DNA of 64,000 nucleotides from an uncultured Armatimonadota bacterium (GCA_903833215.1 CAILEM010000154.1:1-64000), one strand, 5' to 3'. Counted from the first letter of the stretch, positions 44,231 to 54,460 are shown. A program made the numbers and translations. The notes: generated by a model from the letters alone, not told the origin.

Positions 44231-44264
44231 GTCTGAACCCGAGATTCGGGTTCAGACTTTTTTT
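44231..44264 (+). terminator. Rho-independent terminator, plus-strand orientation
   Basis: GTCTGAACCCGA pairs perfectly with TCGGGTTCAGAC around GAT, followed by seven T on the plus strand. It would stop transcription running rightward from the VOC gene, although it lies between two minus genes. It is also the 3' end region of the GH9 gene, but as a minus-strand terminator it lacks the T-tract. Confidence 0.8.
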
Positions 44265-46121
44265 CTATTTTGCGAATTGAGCCACGAGGCGCACATAAAT
44301 GGCCTGGTAGTAGATCGCAGGCTCGCTAAGCTCCCAACTACTTTCTGGCCAGGCAAGGTTGAAATCAGCATACGCCTTCGCCCTCGGCTGGCTCTTGATC
44401 CATTCCACTGAAGGTTTCCCTTCCGCCGCTTTCCCGGAAAATTGCTGATTCGGACCACCAACCACGTATCCCGGAGGTGGGTTATGCGAGAAGGGCGTTC
44501 CATCGCCATATTTCGCGTGATAGATCGTCGAAAGCGAATATTCGGCACCGTACTTGCCCATGTTGGTGAGATAGACAATTCCGAACGGATTGACACCATG
44601 GAAGGAATGAAGCATGTCCGCAGCTCTTTCCAATAGCTGTTGCTTGCGAGCGGAATCCAATTCGCCATGCTCAGCGGCCAGTAAGGACACTAAGCCCCAC
44701 GAGGCGCGAACCGTGTTACTGCCCCAGTGATAATTGGTCGATTCCATCCACGCTCGGTAAAGGTCCGTGGCTACAGGTGGTGCGAAATGATCATTCGAAG
44801 CGGATTTCTTGAGCTGATCCTTGATCCGACTTACCACTGTGGAATCTGCCCCAGGGAGGGAAAGGTAGTCAATCAGAGATTCTGCTACTCCCGCCTCATA
44901 GGGGCTCCAGATCGACTCGCTTAGCTGCCTGGACGCACCAACATTTTCACGAATGGCTTTCTGGAATTGGCCGCCGTGTGTTAGCGCAAACAGGTGGATG
45001 CCTGCGTAAGCCTGCATGCGGTCCTGGTCGCCCTTATCGCGATTGGCAATGCCGCTCTTGATCTCACCGGTGTCGGATTTGTAGGTCCGAGGGTGCGTTT
45101 CGAACCAGGTCCAGGCTTTAATTGCCCGGTCCTTAAGTGCCAGAGAATAAGATTTCCATTGGGGGAATTGGCCATAGACCCTGGCGGCATGGGCAAAAAT
45201 CGCACAGGTGTAAATGGTTGCTCCGGAATCTTTGGGGCCGTAATATCGTGGACGCAGATCTTGGCTGAGTGGATACTTCCCGCCATAGTCGATGTTTCCC
45301 ATTTTTACGGGCAGCGACCCGTCTTCGAATTGGCATCGGATCAGCCAGTCGATTTGGTATTTGACTTCATCAAGGATGTCAGGTAGACCATTTCCAGATT
45401 CGGGAATCCCTGTTTTGTCTGTAAATGCCCTTGGATTCGCCCGATATGCGTAAAGCAACGGATGGATCACGTCGGCGTTGAAGGGTGGATATTTGTCGGT
45501 GTCGCCTGCATCCATCCATCCTCCCGACATGTCTCTTTCGGCACTGACAGATTGCTTGTCAGTGACAGACTTCATATGTTTGTCTTGGACAAAAATGGCC
45601 TCATCTACCCACGGTCCTTGAGCAAATTTCGGCTCGATCGGAGTCCCAATGCGCTGGTAATAGAACATCCGTGTCGCAGCCAAAAGGGGACCGGAAAAGA
45701 CGTCGGCACCGATATGGAAAACGGGTGAGCGCTTCTGGGTTGACGGGTCAAAAATGTAGTATTCGCCTGGCTCGGTGACATTTGAAAAATCAAACCACCA
45801 CCCTTTGTCGCCGGAGTCCGTATGAACGGCTCCCCCATTCCAAACCGTGGGCGAGCCAACAAACACTGCCTTGCCCGAACGCTTTCTTACTTGCAGCTTC
45901 GATCCTGGCGAGTAGTGGTCGCCCGCGTTGAAACCGTTGACGGGATCGTTGATGACCGCAACCTTCTTTGAGCCTGAAAGATATCCAAATTGGTCGACAC
46001 AGATGTGTCCTGTGACGGCGGGCAAACCGGCAATTGTGACACCGGACAGTGGCTTAATTGAGTAGGCGGGAAACGCGGATCCTGCCTGGCCGAACAACAG
46101 GGCAACGGTGACCGTGAGCAT
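44265..46121 (-). CDS. Secreted GH9 endoglucanase with N-terminal Ig-like domain
   Basis: 618 residues with an N-terminal hydrophobic signal. Residues ~35-135 are a CelD-N-like Ig domain (GHICVDQFGYLSGSKKVAVI ... YYIFDPSTQKRSPVF). The (alpha/alpha)6 catalytic core carries SGGWMDAGDTDKY, where the two Asp form the base pair. The catalytic Glu is near the end in SSWELSEPAIYYQ, and HGVNPFGIVYLTNMG is a family segment. It would hydrolyse cellulose or other beta-1,4-glucans. Length is ordinary for CelD-type GH9. Followed on the minus strand by the hairpin described above. Confidence 0.95.
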   Translation of the reverse strand: MLTVTVALLFGQAGSAFPAYSIKPLSGVTIAGLPAVTGHICVDQFGYLSGSKKVAVINDPVNGFNAGDHYSPGSKLQVRKRSGKAVFVGSPTVWNGGAVHTDSGDKGWWFDFSNVTEPGEYYIFDPSTQKRSPVFHIGADVFSGPLLAATRMFYYQRIGTPIEPKFAQGPWVDEAIFVQDKHMKSVTDKQSVSAERDMSGGWMDAGDTDKYPPFNADVIHPLLYAYRANPRAFTDKTGIPESGNGLPDILDEVKYQIDWLIRCQFEDGSLPVKMGNIDYGGKYPLSQDLRPRYYGPKDSGATIYTCAIFAHAARVYGQFPQWKSYSLALKDRAIKAWTWFETHPRTYKSDTGEIKSGIANRDKGDQDRMQAYAGIHLFALTHGGQFQKAIRENVGASRQLSESIWSPYEAGVAESLIDYLSLPGADSTVVSRIKDQLKKSASNDHFAPPVATDLYRAWMESTNYHWGSNTVRASWGLVSLLAAEHGELDSARKQQLLERAADMLHSFHGVNPFGIVYLTNMGKYGAEYSLSTIYHAKYGDGTPFSHNPPPGYVVGGPNQQFSGKAAEGKPSVEWIKSQPRAKAYADFNLAWPESSWELSEPAIYYQAIYVRLVAQFAK

Positions 46122-46157
46122 GGATGAAGCCTACCCTTTGTTGCTTAAACCGTCGAC

Positions 46158-47102
46158 CTACGCTGCTGTGTGAATCGCCTCAATGGTCTCATCGAGTTTC
46201 ACGCGTATATTCGCTTCGTGGTCACTGGGTAGGTGGCGATATCGGCACTCAATCACCATGATTAGAAATAGGTAGAGGTCGTACAGGTGACGGCGCAACT
46301 TAGCATGCTCACCCTGCAATATCTCATCCCCATACGTTTGGATAAAGCCAGACCGGATGTGCCCGAAGTTCGTTTCAATTAATGGGTCGGCCCAGAGCAC
46401 TCTCTCAAAATCGATAATTCCAGTGACAACTCCTAACTTGGGATCGACAAAGATGTTTCCATCCCACAGGTCCCAGTGAACTAAAGTTGGAGTCTGAACA
46501 GACTCAAGGGCTTCGGTATGACGATCTACGATGCTGAACACACCTTTGGGCAAATGGACACCTAAATCTGTCGCGTCTTGATGCAACCAGCCCATCAGGC
46601 ACTTGAATGCATCGGCCCATGTTTCATGCTCCGCCTGATTAAATGTGCCAAAACGGGGACCGGTGATCGTGTGTATTGCCCTCAAAATCGTTCCGACTTG
46701 GGCGTCGACCTGTTCCTGCAAGTCGAGAGACATTTCTCCTCGAACTTGATCGAGAGGACGACCCGGTAATCGATCCGTCAAGAAGAATTCGGACTCGGCG
46801 AATTCTCGGGAGGAATCGTAGGCATAAACTGCCGGTACAGGAACGTCCGTCATCGCCTTCACCATTCGGATGGCCGAAACTTCGGCGTGCATCAAGTTTC
46901 TCTCGTAGCGCATCAGCTGAACAGAATCGGGCGGTGCCGCTTTGAGAACCGATTCTTTGCCTCCAACTGTGCGCAATAGAAAGGCTGCGTTGAACCAGCC
47001 ATCCTTGAGCTCGATTGCTTCATCTAAAGCGTCACCAAGGTGATGTTGACAAATCGTGGCCAACTGTTCTTGGCTCATTTTTGGTTTGGTGATACTCTCC
47101 AT
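46158..47102 (-). CDS. Aminoglycoside-phosphotransferase-like (APH) kinase
   Basis: 314 residues. The catalytic loop VHWDLWDGNIFVD and the metal motif GIIDFERVLWADP are typical of the APH/choline kinase fold. The segment LVHWDLW and an N-terminal ATP-site region (ESVLKAAPPDSV) fit. The substrate could be a sugar, aminoglycoside or amino alcohol; the isolated position does not decide. No resistance-associated mobile element is near. Divergent from the GH26 gene. Confidence 0.85.
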   Translation of the reverse strand: MESITKPKMSQEQLATICQHHLGDALDEAIELKDGWFNAAFLLRTVGGKESVLKAAPPDSVQLMRYERNLMHAEVSAIRMVKAMTDVPVPAVYAYDSSREFAESEFFLTDRLPGRPLDQVRGEMSLDLQEQVDAQVGTILRAIHTITGPRFGTFNQAEHETWADAFKCLMGWLHQDATDLGVHLPKGVFSIVDRHTEALESVQTPTLVHWDLWDGNIFVDPKLGVVTGIIDFERVLWADPLIETNFGHIRSGFIQTYGDEILQGEHAKLRRHLYDLYLFLIMVIECRYRHLPSDHEANIRVKLDETIEAIHTAA

Positions 47103-47202
47103 CTCTGTATGACATTAGCCTGAATAATCGCGTTAACTAACTGGATTAGCCCAAATCCCGTTATTCAAAGTCGTAAAATGTGGCTCCAACGAAGGAGTTA
47201 TC

Positions 47203-48474
47203 TTGAGACCATCGACTTTGCTAACACTGGGGTTTGCACTCGTATTGGGTGTTGCTACGGCGCAGCAACCCGGACGACCAGGCAGAACTTGGACCGATCC
47301 TCATCCTGAGATTCCTTATCTTTCAAAGCCAGTTGCGCAACCGGCGAACTGGCTGGTCGAACATCCACCGGTCACGCCCAATGCGTCGCCGGAGGCCAAG
47401 GAGCTTCTTCGGATGCTGTATCGGATTTCTGGCCGCAACACGCTTACGGGGCAGCATAATTTTGCCAACGAACAAGAGCTCAACACGAATTTTGCGGCAA
47501 TCTTTTCGGGGAAGACCCCTGCCATCTATGGCACGGATTTGGGTTTCTCAGCGGCGGGAGATAAGGACTCAGCCTATTCGCGGCATCAAATGGTTCAGGA
47601 TCTCATCCGGAAGTTTCGCTCAGGTCACGTGATTGCGCTTTGTTGGCACGAGGTTCCACCAACGATGGACGAACCGGTGACTTTCCGAGGGCAGATCCAG
47701 AGTCATCTCACTGACCAACAGTTCGATGACCTACTCACCCCTGGAACGGCTATCCATAAGCACTGGCTGGCGCAGTTGGATGGCGTGGCTGAGTACTTAA
47801 AGGAACTACAAGATGCTCACGTGCCAATCTTGTGGAGACCGTTTCATGAGATCAATGGCGACTGGTTTTGGTGGAACGGGCGTCGTGGTGATGCGACCCA
47901 CGGGTCGAAGCAGCTCTTTCGGTTGATATTTGATCGTCTCGTGAACTTCCACCACCTGACAAATCTCCTTTGGGTGTGGAATCCAGACCAGCCATCCCGA
48001 GCAGACCGAGAATTCGTTGACTATTTTCCGGGGCAGGAGTTTGTGGATGTCTTCGGATTTGACTGCTACGGCGAGTTTAAGCAGCAGTTCTACGATGACC
48101 TGAATGCGCTTTCAGGCGGTAAGGTGATGGCAATCTCGGAAACTTCAAATCCGCCAGCTATATCCGTCTATGAAAAACAGCCAAAGTGGGCCTATTGGAT
48201 GCGATGGTCGATGGACAAGGCGCCGATCTTAAATATGTTCAAATCACTCGTTGCTCCAACGGTTCCGCAAAGCCCCAACCCGACTGGGACCGCAGTCAAC
48301 CCAGCTTCCGTACAGCGACGCGGCATGACGAGGGCGCAACTACAGGAAATAGTGAGCCATCCTAGAATGATGAGCCTACAGGACCGAAACTATCTCAGGA
48401 GCGTGAATGAAGTTTTGAAGGCAGCAGGTGCTCACGCGATTCGTCGACCGGAAACAGTTCCCACAAAGCTCTAG
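47203..48474 (+). CDS. Secreted GH26 endo-beta-mannanase
   Basis: 423 residues from a TTG, backed by a GAAGGAG ribosome binding site six bases upstream and a signal peptide (MRPSTLLTLGFALVLGVATA). GH26 motifs: LTGQHNFANEQ, VIALCWHEVPP, WRPFHEINGDWFWWNG (Glu 216, acid/base) and VMAISETSNPP (Glu 313, nucleophile). It should cleave beta-1,4-mannan or glucomannan. It ends immediately before the BTAD regulator ATG, so the two are translationally coupled. Confidence 0.95.
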   Translation: MRPSTLLTLGFALVLGVATAQQPGRPGRTWTDPHPEIPYLSKPVAQPANWLVEHPPVTPNASPEAKELLRMLYRISGRNTLTGQHNFANEQELNTNFAAIFSGKTPAIYGTDLGFSAAGDKDSAYSRHQMVQDLIRKFRSGHVIALCWHEVPPTMDEPVTFRGQIQSHLTDQQFDDLLTPGTAIHKHWLAQLDGVAEYLKELQDAHVPILWRPFHEINGDWFWWNGRRGDATHGSKQLFRLIFDRLVNFHHLTNLLWVWNPDQPSRADREFVDYFPGQEFVDVFGFDCYGEFKQQFYDDLNALSGGKVMAISETSNPPAISVYEKQPKWAYWMRWSMDKAPILNMFKSLVAPTVPQSPNPTGTAVNPASVQRRGMTRAQLQEIVSHPRMMSLQDRNYLRSVNEVLKAAGAHAIRRPETVPTKL

Positions 48475-51400
48475 ATGGATCGGATCGAGTTATCGCTGTT
48501 TGGCACTCCACGGCTTGTCGCAGGGACGACTATTATTGAGTCGTTTCCTACTCGGCGTTCACTACACCTACTTGCTAGACTCGCGATAGACCCTCGTCGA
48601 AAGGTGCAGCGCCGGGAGCTTGCCGCAATGCTGTGGCCAGATGAACCTTACGAGGCAACCGGTCCCCGGCTCCGCCAAGAATTGGTGCGACTGAGAAAGG
48701 CGCTTGGCGATTTAGCGCGGTTGATCACATCAGACGGGGATTGGGTCAAGGTTGACTCATTGGAATTGTCGACAGACGTGGCGAGATTCGAGAGCTTGAT
48801 TCGAGAGAGCGTCAAGACAGATGGACCAGATGCACTATCTTACTTGTGGGATGCATATCAACTTTCGAAAGACCCATTTTTGGAAGGTGCCCTTGACGAT
48901 TGGATCGACAATGAACGACGTCGGCTTCTAGCTAAGCGTTATGATCTTTTGGTCCGCCTTGCCGAGATTCTGGGGGAAATTGGCCGTACGGAAGAAGGTT
49001 GGCAATTCACGCAAGAAGCCATCTTACTCGCACCGAATCGGGAGCCGGGATACGTGGTTTCGATGCGATTACTTCAACAGATGGGGCGTGTTGACGACGC
49101 GCTGCGCCAGTTTCAGCAACTCCAAAGGATGTTCGTCGAGTCTGGCCAGGGCCAGATCAGCATCGCCGCACAAGTTGCCAAAGATGAATTGACGAAAGCC
49201 AATGTGGTGCCGAGAGCTGCGGGATCACTGAGATCGAACTTTGGCGTGGGTAGGGAAGAAGAAATCTCACGACTGTGCAACTGGCTCGATCATGACGCGG
49301 GGCCAGCTAGACTTGCGAGTGTACTAGGACCCGGTGGGGTCGGAAAGACTCACGTTCTCACTCAAGTCGGCAGACGCTTGAGCCCAAGCTACCTTGACCA
49401 GACGGCGTTGGTTGACCTTTCAAACGTCTTCGATGTATCTCTGGTTCCGGTCGAGATCTTAAAGGCATTAGGTCAGGATTTTCAATCTATTGGCGATCCA
49501 ACGCGGAGGCTCAATTCGATTCTGGAGGGTAGGGTCTTTCTTCTCGGACTCGACAATCTTGAACAGTTCGGTAACTCGATCAACGATTTGATCGCTCACC
49601 TGTTGGATTCGAATGCTGACCTACGAATCGTGTGTACGAGCCGTTTAGCGCTGAATATTGCCGGAGAGTATCGACTCGCGCTAACGCCACTCCAGATTCC
49701 AGAAGAATCTGCAGATCGGGCAGAAGCCTCGGAAACGGAGGCAGTTCGGCTCTTCCTGCATTATGTCGGCGCATCGGGTTTGGTCATCTCGGATGAGAGC
49801 ATTGACTGGAAACTCATTGTGCGGATCGTTCGATGCCTTGAGGGCTTGCCTCTTGCCCTGATCCTTGCCGCGCCTCGCCTAAGAACTTTGGGGGCGAAAG
49901 GCTTGCTGGAGCACCTTGAAACAGATCCAATTGCGGTTGAAACTTCGATTGTAAACGTGCCCGACCGGCATCGAAGCCTCCGAAATGTACTGAGGGGCAC
50001 ATTCGAGCTCTTGCCGGAAGAACTCAAGATCGCTATGGCTCGACTGTCGGTGTTTCGAGGTGGGTGGACGATTGAGGCGGCATCCAAGGTATGTGGTCTC
50101 GCCGAGGCAGTTTCTGCGATGGACTTGCTCCTCGACGCTTCACTCATCAATCGGATGTACGATGTCGAAGTGCCGAGATTTCGGATGCTCGAAACGGTTC
50201 GAGCATATTCGGCGACATTGCTTTCGGAATCTGATTTGTTTGAAGTCCGCAAGCGGCACCTTGATTGGCTCGTCAACTACTCGATGCCTCTGGCCGGCCA
50301 CCTCGTATCAGAAGCCAAGCTCACAAAGTTTGCTGATTTTGAGCTTGAGGATGAGAACATACGGGAAGCAATCCAATTTGGCATCGAACATTTCCCGGAA
50401 GAGACCTTCCGACTGACGGCAAACCTATCTTCGTTTTGGCTCTACCGAAGCAACGGATACGAAGCACTGCTCGCGTACAAAAGGTTGTTCGAGAAACACA
50501 GCGGCCGTGCTCCGTCACAAGCGATGCTGGATTCCGCAATGGGGCATTGCCTGCTTGCCCACTTCTTTCAAGACCAAAACCGGCGACAAATTCCTCATGA
50601 GGCGATATACAGCCGAGCGCTTTCCATTGCCGAAGCTCTTGGCAGAGACGACTTGGCTCTCGGAGTCTGGGCCTTCCAGGCTTTTCATAAGAGCAGTGAG
50701 GTCAACTATGAGGCATGTGAATCCCTCATCAAGCAAATCGATTCGAGAACCACAATCCTGGGAGAAGGTGACTACCATGGACTGGTGACGATGCTCAAAG
50801 GAAAACTTGCTGTCTTCGAAGGTGACTTTGAAGCATCCGCATATTGGTACCGTATATCACTCAAATGGCACCAGACTCAAGGCGATGTCTTTCATGTCTT
50901 GAGGATCAAAATGTCGATGGCGAGGGTGTTTATTGAATTGGGTGATTTGGACCGAGCCGAAGCCAGCCTTAGCGGATTGATCGACGATATTCTGCGAATT
51001 CGGTTCGATCAGTTGCTGTCCGCAACCCACTTTCTTCAAGGTCGACTTGATGAAGAGAGGGGGAGGTTCGAAGACGCGATGGCCCGAATGGAAGGAGCGC
51101 GGAAGATGTGGGCGCGCCTCGGGAATGAATTCCAAATTGCAGAACAGGATGCGGCTATCGCTAAGATCATGTTCAAGCAACGGCGCTATCGGGAAGCTTT
51201 GGTCAGATACGTCGCTGCTGCAGAACTGTGGATCCGTTCCGGATATCCGACGGCCACCGCATTAGCTATTTACTGTGCCGGTGCTGCATTCTTCAAGCTA
51301 GGGGCCACTGAGAATGCAAAGCGGCTGGTGCACGCCGCGAATGCTCAGTTTGAGAGCATGCCTCCAAGGTTCATCCCTAACCAACGTACATTTTTGAAGC

Positions 51401-51510
51401 AACTTGCTGAAGAAATGGCTCCTCTTTTTGTTGGGGATGCATCTCAAACCACTACGATGTCCCTCGAAGAGGCTGTGCCGCTAGCTCGGCTTGTTTTGAA
51501 CAAACTATGA
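48475..51510 (+). CDS. BTAD/AfsR-type transcriptional regulator with NB-ARC and TPR-like repeats
   Basis: 1011 residues. N-terminal winged-helix of the SARP type (LSLFGTPRLVAGTT ... RRELAAMLWPDEPYEATGPR LRQEL), then a BTAD domain (~residues 97-245). The NB-ARC ATPase begins at FGVGREEEISRL, with P-loop GPGGVGKT (285-292) and Walker B VFLLGLDNLEQF. TPR-like helices run from about 600 to the end. The layout matches AfsR-like STAND regulators that sense a signal and activate transcription. Start codon directly after the GH26 stop, which suggests it regulates or is expressed with the mannanase. A hairpin follows. Confidence 0.92.
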   Translation: MDRIELSLFGTPRLVAGTTIIESFPTRRSLHLLARLAIDPRRKVQRRELAAMLWPDEPYEATGPRLRQELVRLRKALGDLARLITSDGDWVKVDSLELSTDVARFESLIRESVKTDGPDALSYLWDAYQLSKDPFLEGALDDWIDNERRRLLAKRYDLLVRLAEILGEIGRTEEGWQFTQEAILLAPNREPGYVVSMRLLQQMGRVDDALRQFQQLQRMFVESGQGQISIAAQVAKDELTKANVVPRAAGSLRSNFGVGREEEISRLCNWLDHDAGPARLASVLGPGGVGKTHVLTQVGRRLSPSYLDQTALVDLSNVFDVSLVPVEILKALGQDFQSIGDPTRRLNSILEGRVFLLGLDNLEQFGNSINDLIAHLLDSNADLRIVCTSRLALNIAGEYRLALTPLQIPEESADRAEASETEAVRLFLHYVGASGLVISDESIDWKLIVRIVRCLEGLPLALILAAPRLRTLGAKGLLEHLETDPIAVETSIVNVPDRHRSLRNVLRGTFELLPEELKIAMARLSVFRGGWTIEAASKVCGLAEAVSAMDLLLDASLINRMYDVEVPRFRMLETVRAYSATLLSESDLFEVRKRHLDWLVNYSMPLAGHLVSEAKLTKFADFELEDENIREAIQFGIEHFPEETFRLTANLSSFWLYRSNGYEALLAYKRLFEKHSGRAPSQAMLDSAMGHCLLAHFFQDQNRRQIPHEAIYSRALSIAEALGRDDLALGVWAFQAFHKSSEVNYEACESLIKQIDSRTTILGEGDYHGLVTMLKGKLAVFEGDFEASAYWYRISLKWHQTQGDVFHVLRIKMSMARVFIELGDLDRAEASLSGLIDDILRIRFDQLLSATHFLQGRLDEERGRFEDAMARMEGARKMWARLGNEFQIAEQDAAIAKIMFKQRRYREALVRYVAAAELWIRSGYPTATALAIYCAGAAFFKLGATENAKRLVHAANAQFESMPPRFIPNQRTFLKQLAEEMAPLFVGDASQTTTMSLEEAVPLARLVLNKL

Positions 51511-51514
51511 GTGA

Positions 51515-51551
51515 GGTCGCTGGTAAAGCTTCCTTTGCTCCACCAGCGACC
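51515..51551. other. Hairpin between convergent genes
   Basis: GGTCGCTGG pairs with CCAGCGACC around a 19-base loop in the 50-base gap between convergent stops. No T-tract on either side, so only a possible transcript end. Confidence 0.5.
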
Positions 51552-51560
51552 ATCCTCGGA

Positions 51561-54272
51561 CTAGAGCCGGATGACGCCAGCCGCGTCCGGCATAATCGGT
51601 CCGCCGACTGCCAAAGTGATCATGAGACCATTGCCGCCGTTTGTGGTCGAAACGGAATATCCGACACCAGGCGTGAGGCCTGTGACGAAGTTCGTGGTTG
51701 TCGTGCTCGGAACCGTGTATGTTAGGCCCGTAAATGTCTGCCCCAGGGTCTTCGCGAACATGAAGCATGTGTTTCCGACGACCGCGCCATCGTAGGCGGA
51801 TCCACTCACGTTGGATGCGAGGGACGTAGGGATCGTCGGAGCACCTGCGTCCAACCCCTCAATGACATTGAGGAACCGGACGCTCATCGGCTTCGCCAAA
51901 TCCTCGACCTGAACACGGAAGTGCATTAACTCTTCGGGAGTTGACTCGTTCCAGCCCCAAGTTGTGCTCGGTTGATCCCATTTCATCGTTCCACCCATTG
52001 GAAGTAATGAACTCACCGCGACTTGCTGACCTTGGGGCGTCACAGCAACGGCGGTGTTGCCGGTAACGATCGGATGATTTGCCAAGTTCAGAGAGAATCG
52101 CTTCGCGTGTCCAGCTGTTTTCGAATCTGCGCGGTCGTATACAACGACCACGTCAGGTTTTAGCCAGAAGATGGAACGGCTGGCGTGTTGCACGTCGGTA
52201 GCCTTGAGTTGTGTTGAGTTATATCGCTTTGTAGCATCGCCTTCGGCGAAGACGTAGTCGGTTCCAAACGATGTCTTGACGATCGGATCACCGTCGCTCA
52301 TGTAGGAGTATTGGCTACCATGCGCAGCCTCATCGAGGACAAAACCAGAGCTTGCTACCAGCGGTGGATTGTCGATTGAGACGTTGTTTTGGAAGTCAAC
52401 TGCGCCTATGTTCTTCCCGTAGCCGGACCATTCTTTTGTGAGGAACTCCCCTTTGCGGTAGAAGCTGAACGAATTGCTGTCTCCCCACTGATGATCGATG
52501 GAGTTAAAGCCCGAGATGAACGTGAACCATGATGCGTTGGTGCTCCAATCAGACCGGCTAAGGAGCCGATTCAAGCTCGGTGCAAAGTAGTTTGTACTTA
52601 AGGCATTGCGTGGATCTGCCGGGGGTGCTGCTTTGGGATCGAACGTCAGGAAGTAGAGAATCGGCAACATCGTTCCGTAGTTGTTTGGGGACGAAGTTAG
52701 TCGATTATCCAAGCTCGCCATGCCCCCTGGTGCTAGCCAACTTTGGATCCATCGGACGTCGTTGAGTCGTTGTGAATTGCTGTTACCATCGGCAATATCG
52801 ATCGCGGCTAGAGGACCGAAGGCTCGAATCATGTCAATGGTTTCAAATCTGAGAACGTCGCCGAAGCCGGCGGGTAAGTACATAGGAGGTTGCCAGCTAT
52901 ACATCTTTGCCGTTTGTGGACTCAAAGAATGGATGTAGGCGTCAGTCACTTCGTGAGTCCAGAAAGGGTTGTTGATCATCCCAGCAGCAGGGCCGTAGGC
53001 ACCGACGTTGTCGTATCCTGCGGTGTGCAGTGCGAGCATCATCATCGTTAGGCCGCTGAAGGAACTCTCGCTGTATCCTGGACCCTCTGGAGAGATTCCT
53101 CCTGCCAACTCGTGAGTGTCCGCGAAGTTTCGAACGTACATCCAGGCGCCAATAGCATTGCCAATGTAGTCTCCGAGATATCCAGACGGATAGTCACCAG
53201 TGAAGGACGGGACATCGTCCTGGTCATCCAGAGCCAGAGACATCATCGCGATATCCCGGGCATGGTTGCACCAATAGTTATTGGCCGCCCATCTTTGTTG
53301 GCCCTTCCCAAGCAAACTGGAGTTGTTGACGACACCAGCAGGTGAGACGGTGTAGCTCCCTCCTGCGACGTTGTAGTCGAGTATTTCGTGAGTCCAGCGA
53401 ACAAATACCTTGCGAATGGTTACCTTTTCGGCGGCTGAAAATGTGTTGTAGCACCAGTCCACAACCAGAGGAAAGGCCTCGCCGTACCACCGACTGCGAT
53501 TGAAGGTTGCGAATTTAGGAGTTCGAAACTTCTGATTTGCTGCAGGGCCCAAAACCGCTTGGTTCATCACGAACATCAAAAGGTCGTGTGCCCGTTTTGC
53601 CCAGTCAGCACGATTGGAAGCGACGGGGTCAACCATGGACATAAACGCAAATAGCTCCGCGATTTCTTCAGTTGCATAGGGATAGGCGTTGCCTTCGCCA
53701 TCTCCGCTGTCCTGATTGGGAACGATCCCTTGGTTCATCTGAGACTTACGAAGGTTGGCGACGCTTTGAAGATCCTGCCAAATATGGTTGGAAGGCACTG
53801 CCCAGCTTTGAAGGCGGGGAATATCTGAACCTCGAACCCACATACGAGGGTGGCTGGTGAGCGCATTGATTGGTCGCGGAATGTGCGGAGGTGGCGGCAC
53901 GATATTGGTGGTGTTTCCGCCCCCATTACCTCCGCTACTCGTCGTTACGTTGAATGCCTGAGGACTCGTTGCAGACCCCATTGGGCCAGAGCAGACAATT
54001 GGGCCGGTTGTCGCACCAGTCGGAACGATGGCTTGGATTTCATAAACCTTTGTTGACTTGAAGTTCGCAGTCACACCGTTGAACTTTACCGAGGTGGTTT
54101 GGACTCCCAGAGACGAGCCAGCCATTGTTACGACAGTTCCTATGGGGCCACTCGTCGGAGTGACGGATACGATTGTATATTTGGGTGCCTCCTGGCCCAT
54201 GACCACCGCGCCCGTCGCAGCGAGGGTGAAGGCGATCATAGATCTCGAAAGGCAGGTTCGGATTCGTTGCAT
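51561..54272 (-). CDS. Secreted protein with IPT/TIG domain and heparinase II/III-like region
   Basis: 903 residues from the ATG at 54272, which has GGAG nine bases upstream and gives a signal peptide (MQRIRTCLSRSMIAFTLAAT). Residues ~30-110 form an IPT/TIG Ig domain (VSVTPTSGPIGTVVTMAGSS). A Gly/Asn/Pro linker precedes a large alpha-helical region (residues ~125-500; HPRMWVRGSDIPRLQSW, WAANNYWCNHARDIAMMSLAL, GISPEGPGYSESS) and a beta-sandwich (HQWGDSNSFSFYRKGEFLTK, IFWLKPDVVVVYDRADS). This two-part form is that of heparinase-like polysaccharide lyases. Substrate and active residues are not certain. Confidence 0.75.
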   Translation of the reverse strand: MQRIRTCLSRSMIAFTLAATGAVVMGQEAPKYTIVSVTPTSGPIGTVVTMAGSSLGVQTTSVKFNGVTANFKSTKVYEIQAIVPTGATTGPIVCSGPMGSATSPQAFNVTTSSGGNGGGNTTNIVPPPPHIPRPINALTSHPRMWVRGSDIPRLQSWAVPSNHIWQDLQSVANLRKSQMNQGIVPNQDSGDGEGNAYPYATEEIAELFAFMSMVDPVASNRADWAKRAHDLLMFVMNQAVLGPAANQKFRTPKFATFNRSRWYGEAFPLVVDWCYNTFSAAEKVTIRKVFVRWTHEILDYNVAGGSYTVSPAGVVNNSSLLGKGQQRWAANNYWCNHARDIAMMSLALDDQDDVPSFTGDYPSGYLGDYIGNAIGAWMYVRNFADTHELAGGISPEGPGYSESSFSGLTMMMLALHTAGYDNVGAYGPAAGMINNPFWTHEVTDAYIHSLSPQTAKMYSWQPPMYLPAGFGDVLRFETIDMIRAFGPLAAIDIADGNSNSQRLNDVRWIQSWLAPGGMASLDNRLTSSPNNYGTMLPILYFLTFDPKAAPPADPRNALSTNYFAPSLNRLLSRSDWSTNASWFTFISGFNSIDHQWGDSNSFSFYRKGEFLTKEWSGYGKNIGAVDFQNNVSIDNPPLVASSGFVLDEAAHGSQYSYMSDGDPIVKTSFGTDYVFAEGDATKRYNSTQLKATDVQHASRSIFWLKPDVVVVYDRADSKTAGHAKRFSLNLANHPIVTGNTAVAVTPQGQQVAVSSLLPMGGTMKWDQPSTTWGWNESTPEELMHFRVQVEDLAKPMSVRFLNVIEGLDAGAPTIPTSLASNVSGSAYDGAVVGNTCFMFAKTLGQTFTGLTYTVPSTTTTNFVTGLTPGVGYSVSTTNGGNGLMITLAVGGPIMPDAAGVIRL

Positions 54273-54424
54273 AGTTTGCATCTCCACACCGCCAAAACCC
54301 AGGAAATGGTCCCAGGTGACTGGCGGTTTTGATGCATTGTGCGGGGCCGCTTCAGGGGTGTATGAACCTGTTGCGGATTCGTAGCGCAGTTGTAACGCTC
54401 CAGGGGGCATAGGTCCCAATAAAC

Positions 54425-54460
54425 AAAGGCTGGCACATCCATTGAGATGTGCCAGCCTTT
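54425..54460 (-). terminator. Terminator-like hairpin after the cytochrome operon
   Basis: AAAGGCTGGCACATC pairs perfectly with GATGTGCCAGCCTTT around CATTGA. On the minus strand it is followed by GTTTATTG. Lies 16 bases after the stop at 54476. Confidence 0.75.
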
